From positions 1-23,768 of IMG/VR virus record IMGVR_UViG_3300020468_000075: DNA of 23,768 nucleotides, one strand, 5' to 3'. Below the pieces are notes generated by a model, which was not told where the DNA came from, ran no database searches, and worked only from the letters and a program-made list of their open reading frames with translations. Both the position numbers and the translations under genes were made by a program. The stretch's first letter is position 1; every line of letters starts with the position of its first letter. This DNA is from a virus. This document shows, piece after piece, positions 19,561-23,768 of the stretch.

Positions 19561-21817
19561 ATTGTTTATCGTACTTACCCATTGAATAATCATCACCTAT
19601 CTCAAAGTCACAACCGATAGGTGTTCCAGGAATACTAATGCCTCTGTCTTTTTGTATATAATCTTGCAGAGCTTCGCAATAGTAATCAACTTCTTGAAAT
19701 GGAACTTCTGCGAGTATAGAGTCATGCACAAGAGCAAAGATTCTAGACTTGAATCCTCCCTTTTGTATATGCTTGTTCATCTCTATTGCCCCGAGAAGAT
19801 TGACGTCAGAAGCGGTAGACTGGACCAAAAAATTAAGACCAGAGCGAATGCTATGACTCTTGATGCCTTTATCTGTGCTGGCGACATTGGGTAATCTCCT
19901 TTTTCTTCCAAAATAGCTGTAAACAAAACCATTTTGTGCTATGAATTTTTGATTGTTTTCAATCCACTCTTTGAGTGCATAGAACTGTTTGAAGTAGTCA
20001 CTGATAACGCTTGCAGCTTCTTGTTGACTGAACAATTTGCCACTGTCTTTTGTAACTTGCTCACTGATCTTCTTCGGTCCTGCACCATACATAATACCAA
20101 AGGTTACTGCTTTGGCGGCTTGTCTTTGTGTTGTATAAAGCTCTGCTACCTCTTCTGCTTTGCATGGTAGGTTAAATACTCTCTTCGCAATTTGCGAATG
20201 AAAGTTACCTCCCTCTCGAAAAACGTTTTGTAGATTCTCGTCGCTCGCCAACACAGCCGCCACATAAACTTCTGCAGTAGTTAAATCCATTGCAACTATC
20301 TTGTGTCCCTCTGCAGCTTTAATACACCCTTTGACTATTGGATTATCCCGAGGCAGTTGTTGCATATTAAGTTTGCCGCTAGAAGACAACCGACCGCTAG
20401 TAGTGCCGTGCAAGTTAAAGCCTGTGCGCAGACGAGAGTCCATGTCAAGTTGCGGTATGATCTTGTCGAGATAGGTGTTTTTAATTTTTGAGTTTTTTCG
20501 TATATTGGAGATGAGTGCAGGAACAGGGGATTGCTTTCCAAGTTCTGCCAGTACCTCTGCATCTGTGCTGTCTGCGCCAGTGCCTGTCTTTTTTCCAGTC
20601 GGTACAAGGCCCAAGAAATCAAAGAACAACTGACGAAGCTGCACAGTGCTATTAGCATTAAAGTCTTTTCCATTTATTTTCTCGAATTGGGCTACTTCAG
20701 GATGAGAATATAAATCTTGTACTGACTTATCAATCTCATCTTGCATGAGCTCTTGTGCACCATATAACCTCTCCTTATTAAAAGGTACACCATTATCTTG
20801 AATATCCATTAGAAATCGAGTGCCAGGAATGAGTATATTATTGTATACTTTCTCTAGCTGTTTATTCTTTTTTATTCTTACAACTTTCTCGTACACTATA
20901 TAAGTTACCACTGCATCCATTGCAGCATAAGTTTTCATAATGTCAAAGGGAATTGTATCCCAAGTAAAGTTGCTTTTAAGTGTGCCTGTACGTTTACAAT
21001 AGTCTGCAATCCACTCGTACATAGGCTGTTCGTAGTCTCCATAGGGAGTCCACTTCATTGCAAGTTGTTTTAATCCGTGTGTTCCAGGAACCTCATCGAT
21101 AAGGTAGTGTAGCAGCATCGTGTCTTCAAACTGAGGAAACTCAAAGTTGAAGTGATACTCAAAGAATGCAATGTCAAACTTTGCATTGTGAAATACAACT
21201 GTTGTTTGATTAAACAGTAATTGCAATAATACTTCTGTTCTTACATTAAAACACTCTGTATCAATGTACACACCATTATGCCCGTCATAACAAAGACTAA
21301 TCCCAAGCATATGGCCGTCTCGAGGGTAGAGTCCGGTGGTTTCTGAGTCGAGTGCGATGTAGGCTGGCTTAGCATCAATGCAAGTACGTATCCATTCATT
21401 TGCTTCCTCCGTATCTTGTATGCCTCGTGCTTGCTCATCAGTTACGACTGTATCTTCTAACTGTCCAGAAATATAGTCGAGTATATTAGTTTTTGAACTT
21501 TCCCAAGTGGGCTTGGCTTCTGGTTTAAATGCAAGCATCGAAGGATTAATTATAGGTAAATACTTACCATCGAGTAATTTTCCAGAATATTCTGTGACTG
21601 AGTTTACTTTGGTATAATACTTCAAAGCGTCACTCCCTACGAGTATCACCCAGTCGTACTCATCTGGATTCATTTGTATATCCACGTCTCGTTTCAATAC
21701 TTTTTTGATATTTCTATCCGAACAAAGTTGATACTGATCAAACTCAATCTTGTGATCGAACTCTGTTTTAAAATCTGTTTTACTGTGTTTTGTCTCTACT
21801 AATGCGACGTTAGGCAT
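19544..21817 (-). CDS. polA: Family A DNA polymerase with 3'-5' proofreading exonuclease (757 aa)
   Basis: The phage replicase. An N-terminal region of about 140 residues of unclear function precedes the DEDDy exonuclease: Exo I ALDSETTGL (Asp157, Glu159), Exo II NAKFD (Asp215) and Exo III YAAMDAVVTY (Asp301). Palm and fingers follow: TTSGRLSSSGKLNMQQLPR (472-490); motif A around Asp511 and Glu516, reading DLTTAEVYV instead of the usual DYSQIELR; motif B RxxxKxxxFGxxYG at 565-578, with Phe573 at the position of E. coli Phe762; motif C VHDSI (His698, Asp699). There is no 5'-3' exonuclease domain; a separate gene supplies it. The ATG overlaps the primase stop by 8 bases. No intein or split is seen. 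Confidence 0.94.
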   Translation of the reverse strand: MPNVALVETKHSKTDFKTEFDHKIEFDQYQLCSDRNIKKVLKRDVDIQMNPDEYDWVILVGSDALKYYTKVNSVTEYSGKLLDGKYLPIINPSMLAFKPEAKPTWESSKTNILDYISGQLEDTVVTDEQARGIQDTEEANEWIRTCIDAKPAYIALDSETTGLYPRDGHMLGISLCYDGHNGVYIDTECFNVRTEVLLQLLFNQTTVVFHNAKFDIAFFEYHFNFEFPQFEDTMLLHYLIDEVPGTHGLKQLAMKWTPYGDYEQPMYEWIADYCKRTGTLKSNFTWDTIPFDIMKTYAAMDAVVTYIVYEKVVRIKKNKQLEKVYNNILIPGTRFLMDIQDNGVPFNKERLYGAQELMQDEIDKSVQDLYSHPEVAQFEKINGKDFNANSTVQLRQLFFDFLGLVPTGKKTGTGADSTDAEVLAELGKQSPVPALISNIRKNSKIKNTYLDKIIPQLDMDSRLRTGFNLHGTTSGRLSSSGKLNMQQLPRDNPIVKGCIKAAEGHKIVAMDLTTAEVYVAAVLASDENLQNVFREGGNFHSQIAKRVFNLPCKAEEVAELYTTQRQAAKAVTFGIMYGAGPKKISEQVTKDSGKLFSQQEAASVISDYFKQFYALKEWIENNQKFIAQNGFVYSYFGRKRRLPNVASTDKGIKSHSIRSGLNFLVQSTASDVNLLGAIEMNKHIQKGGFKSRIFALVHDSILAEVPFQEVDYYCEALQDYIQKDRGISIPGTPIGCDFEIGDDYSMGKYDKQYGNHV

Positions 21818-22637
21818 ATAATTTTCTCTTTAGTTTTAATATTTGAGATTCTGTGAGTGCTCCCGGATCTTTATCTTTGAGATGTATGTTCCGAGACGAG
21901 AGTCCAATACTCTCACACATTTCTTTTACTTTTGCTGCAGCAGACTGTCCTGCATCATCTCCATCGAAGAATATATCTAGTTGTGATACTCCTGCAATTG
22001 ACAGTACAGATAGCTTCTCTTCATTTATGTTCTTTGTTCCGAAAGAACACATTGCATTTGTCAAACCTTTGTCATGTAAGTTTATCATATCAAAGATACC
22101 CTCTACAAGCATAACGCACCCGTTGAGAGGTAGAACTTGTGGAAACAAAGGCATCTTTGCACCCGCAGGTGTTATCATATATTTTGGTACTCCAGTTCCT
22201 GTATGTCTGCCATTGACCGCAACAACTTTTCCTGTAATGTCCCGAACAGGAAAGTTGATACGAGAAACAAACAAAGGATCGGCATCTGTAAATGCTTCGA
22301 ATCGTTCATAAGTTTCGGGTTTTATTCCTCTCCAGTTTCCTCGATAAGGAGTTGCTTGAGAAGGAAGAGCCAAACCAGTACTTTCCGCCATCTTCTGTTT
22401 AATTAAGTTTTTAAGCTTTTCGCGTTGTAGTTGTAACTGGTTTGGCTTCTCACCAAACAATGTAAAGAGATTTCCCTTAAACTCACAGGAGAAACAGTTG
22501 AATATACCTGTTATTCGATCAATCCTCATACTAGGATTACGATCAGGATGGTCTGGATTGAGGCAACTTACCTCAAAGTCTGCACCCTTTGGAATATACG
22601 GAACATCTTGCTTAATTAATAATTCTTCTACGTTCAT
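21810..22637 (-). CDS. DnaG-type DNA primase (275 aa)
   Basis: It synthesises RNA primers. The N-terminal zinc-binding module has Cys25, His30, Cys48 and Cys51 (C-x4-H-x17-C-x2-C), followed by a linker. The catalytic TOPRIM domain has Glu179 (LVEGIFD) and the acidic cluster Asp225, Asp227 and Asp228 (FFDGDDAG). At 275 residues it is a compact primase with no fused helicase, unlike T7 gp4; the DnaB-type helicase is encoded as a separate gene at the right edge. The ATG overlaps the stop of the preceding gene (ATGA), and its stop overlaps the polymerase start, placing primase and polymerase in one coupled unit. Confidence 0.9.
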   Translation of the reverse strand: MNVEELLIKQDVPYIPKGADFEVSCLNPDHPDRNPSMRIDRITGIFNCFSCEFKGNLFTLFGEKPNQLQLQREKLKNLIKQKMAESTGLALPSQATPYRGNWRGIKPETYERFEAFTDADPLFVSRINFPVRDITGKVVAVNGRHTGTGVPKYMITPAGAKMPLFPQVLPLNGCVMLVEGIFDMINLHDKGLTNAMCSFGTKNINEEKLSVLSIAGVSQLDIFFDGDDAGQSAAAKVKEMCESIGLSSRNIHLKDKDPGALTESQILKLKRKLYA

Positions 22638-22936
22638 CTACCGATATCTTTGATGTTCTCTCTACTAATAACTTGGTAGGCTCCTTTGTTATAAGCAGGG
22701 GCTACCGTGTGACTGCTTGTATAATGTTTTGCTTTCTGTGTTTCTGCTGGGTTCGGATCACCGAGAGAAGCTGAAGGATATATTTTTCTATAGCTGTGCT
22801 TCCAATCTAACGGCTCTTGCTCTGTCATAGGTTCTGCTTTCTTCCAGTGCCAAACTTGTTGTCGTCGTTTTCTTTGTGCCTTGCTACTCACTTTCCTCCC
22901 GCAGGTTGTATACCGTAAGCTGCCTTGAACAATCAT
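22634..22936 (-). CDS. Unknown basic protein (100 aa) between helicase and primase
   Basis: Function not recognised. The N-terminal third is strongly basic (CGRKVSSKAQRKRRQQVWHWKK). The C-terminus (TVAPAYNKGAYQVISRENIKDIGR) looks like a folded conserved tail and resembles endings I have seen in small phage proteins next to replication genes. It is the first gene after a consensus promoter with a normal 27-base leader and an AAGGAAC ribosome site. Its stop overlaps the primase start (ATGA). Its charge and position suggest a nucleic-acid-binding or primosome accessory role; this is inference. Confidence 0.75.
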   Translation of the reverse strand: MIVQGSLRYTTCGRKVSSKAQRKRRQQVWHWKKAEPMTEQEPLDWKHSYRKIYPSASLGDPNPAETQKAKHYTSSHTVAPAYNKGAYQVISRENIKDIGR

Positions 22937-22969
22937 ATATGTTCCTTGTTATTTGAGTTTTGAATAAGT

Positions 22970-22998
22970 ATTATACTAAGATTAAGTTGAAAAGTCAA
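22970..22998 (-). promoter_or_regulatory. Sigma-70 promoter upstream of the primase-polymerase operon
   Basis: On the - strand: TTGACT (22998-22993; 5 of 6), 17-bp spacer, TATAAT (22975-22970; 6 of 6), in the 71-base gap after the helicase gene. The predicted +1 is near 22963, giving a leader of about 27 bases with AAGGAAC before the ATG at 22936. The sequence around the -35 (TTCTTGAC) is shared with the other two promoters. Confidence 0.85.
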
Positions 22999-23007
22999 GA
23001 ACTATTT

Positions 23008-23768
23008 TTAGATATCATTTATCTCTTCACCTGTCACATGGGATGTTGCCTCTTTCTCTTTCGGATTCATTGCTGTGTCTGGTCCGATTTTTAGAGTCTC
23101 CCAATTCATTGTTGAAGTGAAAGACTTTTCTGCGGCTGATCTCATTTTTACACAGTCGAGTGTAAGACAGGCGTCCTCTTGGCTCCAAGGATTGATTGTG
23201 TACGCTGCATCTGCAGCATCGAGTATACCTTTTGCAAACCTTGCTTCTCCACTCGCATCTGTTTGATACGGAGAGAAGATTGTAGTTTCATACTCTTGTG
23301 CCATTGCTTTCAAAGTTTTACTAACTTCTATCTGCTCTGCCCAATCATATTGACCAGCACGTGAAGGCATTGCAGAACGCTTGACTTGGTTTATGTAATC
23401 TACAATTACAATACCTACATTTCCCACTTTTACTTTCTTATCCAACTCTGCCTTTATCTTTGCGATTGTAAGAGAAGGATCATATATCACATCAATATGT
23501 TGGTCTGGTTTGATGAAGTCATTTACTTTCAAATGCTCATGAAATTTATCAAAGTTGCGTTCTGTTTTATACTTTAGCAAAGACGACTGACCATTTATAA
23601 AACGATCTGCCCACCAAGCAGCAACCTTCTCCCATTCTACTACACTAAGATTCTTAGTGCGTATGCGGGAGAAAGGTACTTCGGTTGCAATTGAACAGCA
23701 TCTTTGAAGTATTGATCTACTGTCCATTTCAATAGTAAAATAGATAGCAGTCTTGCCAGCTTCGTAAA
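23008..23768 (-). CDS. DnaB-type replicative helicase, C-terminal part (cut by right edge)
   Basis: The frame stays open to the window edge (upstream of Met 23727 it reads YEAGKTAIYFTIEMDSRS), so the gene begins outside. The segment AIYFTIEM corresponds to the strand and S-L-E-M motif that follows Walker A in DnaB; the GKT visible here is not the P-loop. Walker B is GIVIVDYINQVK, followed by EQIEVSKTLKAMAQEYETTIF and SPYQTDASGEARF (motif H3/H4-like), then an adenine-site-like DAADAAYTINP. It would encircle and unwind DNA at the fork, with the separate primase downstream. The last 30 residues are polar and acidic. A promoter lies immediately after its stop. Confidence 0.88.
   Translation of the reverse strand, partial: YEAGKTAIYFTIEMDSRSILQRCCSIATEVPFSRIRTKNLSVVEWEKVAAWWADRFINGQSSLLKYKTERNFDKFHEHLKVNDFIKPDQHIDVIYDPSLTIAKIKAELDKKVKVGNVGIVIVDYINQVKRSAMPSRAGQYDWAEQIEVSKTLKAMAQEYETTIFSPYQTDASGEARFAKGILDAADAAYTINPWSQEDACLTLDCVKMRSAAEKSFTSTMNWETLKIGPDTAMNPKEKEATSHVTGEEINDI

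Noticed and set aside
23740-23768. GKT near the right edge read as the helicase Walker A
   Set aside because: It is followed within five residues by FTIEM, which in DnaB lies a strand and helix after the P-loop; the real Walker A is outside the window.

Overview
The window looks like part of the genome of a tailed double-stranded DNA phage (Caudoviricetes), probably a lytic marine phage of a Gram-negative bacterium. The reasons are: DNA that appears moderately AT-rich; tightly packed genes with ATGA, TAATG, TTGA or GTGA overlaps; fibre and glycine-rich adhesin proteins of a kind common in marine phages; and a replication set with family A DNA polymerase, DnaG-type primase, DnaB-type helicase, B12-dependent ribonucleotide reductase, ThyX and PhoH. 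A secreted outer-membrane barrel protein points to a proteobacterial host. No integrase, repressor, tRNA, CRISPR array, lysis gene or insertion sequence is visible.

Bases 1-8191 (+ strand) form a late, host-recognition region. It is a tandem array of cassettes: a repeat-rich fibre protein ending in a shared C-terminal module, followed by a distal protein. Three distal proteins are glycine-rich adhesin-like polypeptides; the fourth is an unrelated 747-residue protein. Two short proteins with a tail-assembly-chaperone-type domain follow the first and last distal proteins. One fibre carries a cupredoxin-like domain inserted cleanly into its C-terminal module. The array runs off the left edge, so more cassettes may lie upstream.

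Bases 8154-8923 (- strand) hold a predicted outer-membrane beta-barrel gene and, overlapping its stop, a 52-residue gene that also overlaps the end of the late operon in antisense. A strong hairpin lies at this convergence point.

Bases 8934-23768 (- strand) are the DNA metabolism region. In transcription order (right to left) it reads: DnaB-type helicase (cut by the right edge), unknown, primase, DNA polymerase, unknown, PhoH, conserved unknown, ThyX, UvsW-like helicase, unknown, single-strand-binding protein, Mre11/SbcD-like nuclease, Rad50/SbcC-like ATPase, PD-(D/E)XK nuclease, 5'-3' exonuclease, ribonucleotide reductase, outer-membrane protein, small protein. Three gaps of 31 to 71 bases each carry a near-perfect sigma-70 promoter with exactly 17 bp spacing and a shared sequence around the -35 box. 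Two of these place the predicted transcription start at or just past the ATG of the next gene. Host RNA polymerase presumably drives this region.

Together the genes describe a self-sufficient replication and recombination programme: dNTP supply (reductase, ThyX), fork proteins (helicase, primase, polymerase, SSB, exonuclease) and a T4-like recombination set (46/47-like pair, UvsW-like helicase, resolvase-like nuclease). The phage also carries an array of alternative receptor-binding tips. Family assignments come from reading motifs; no database search was run.
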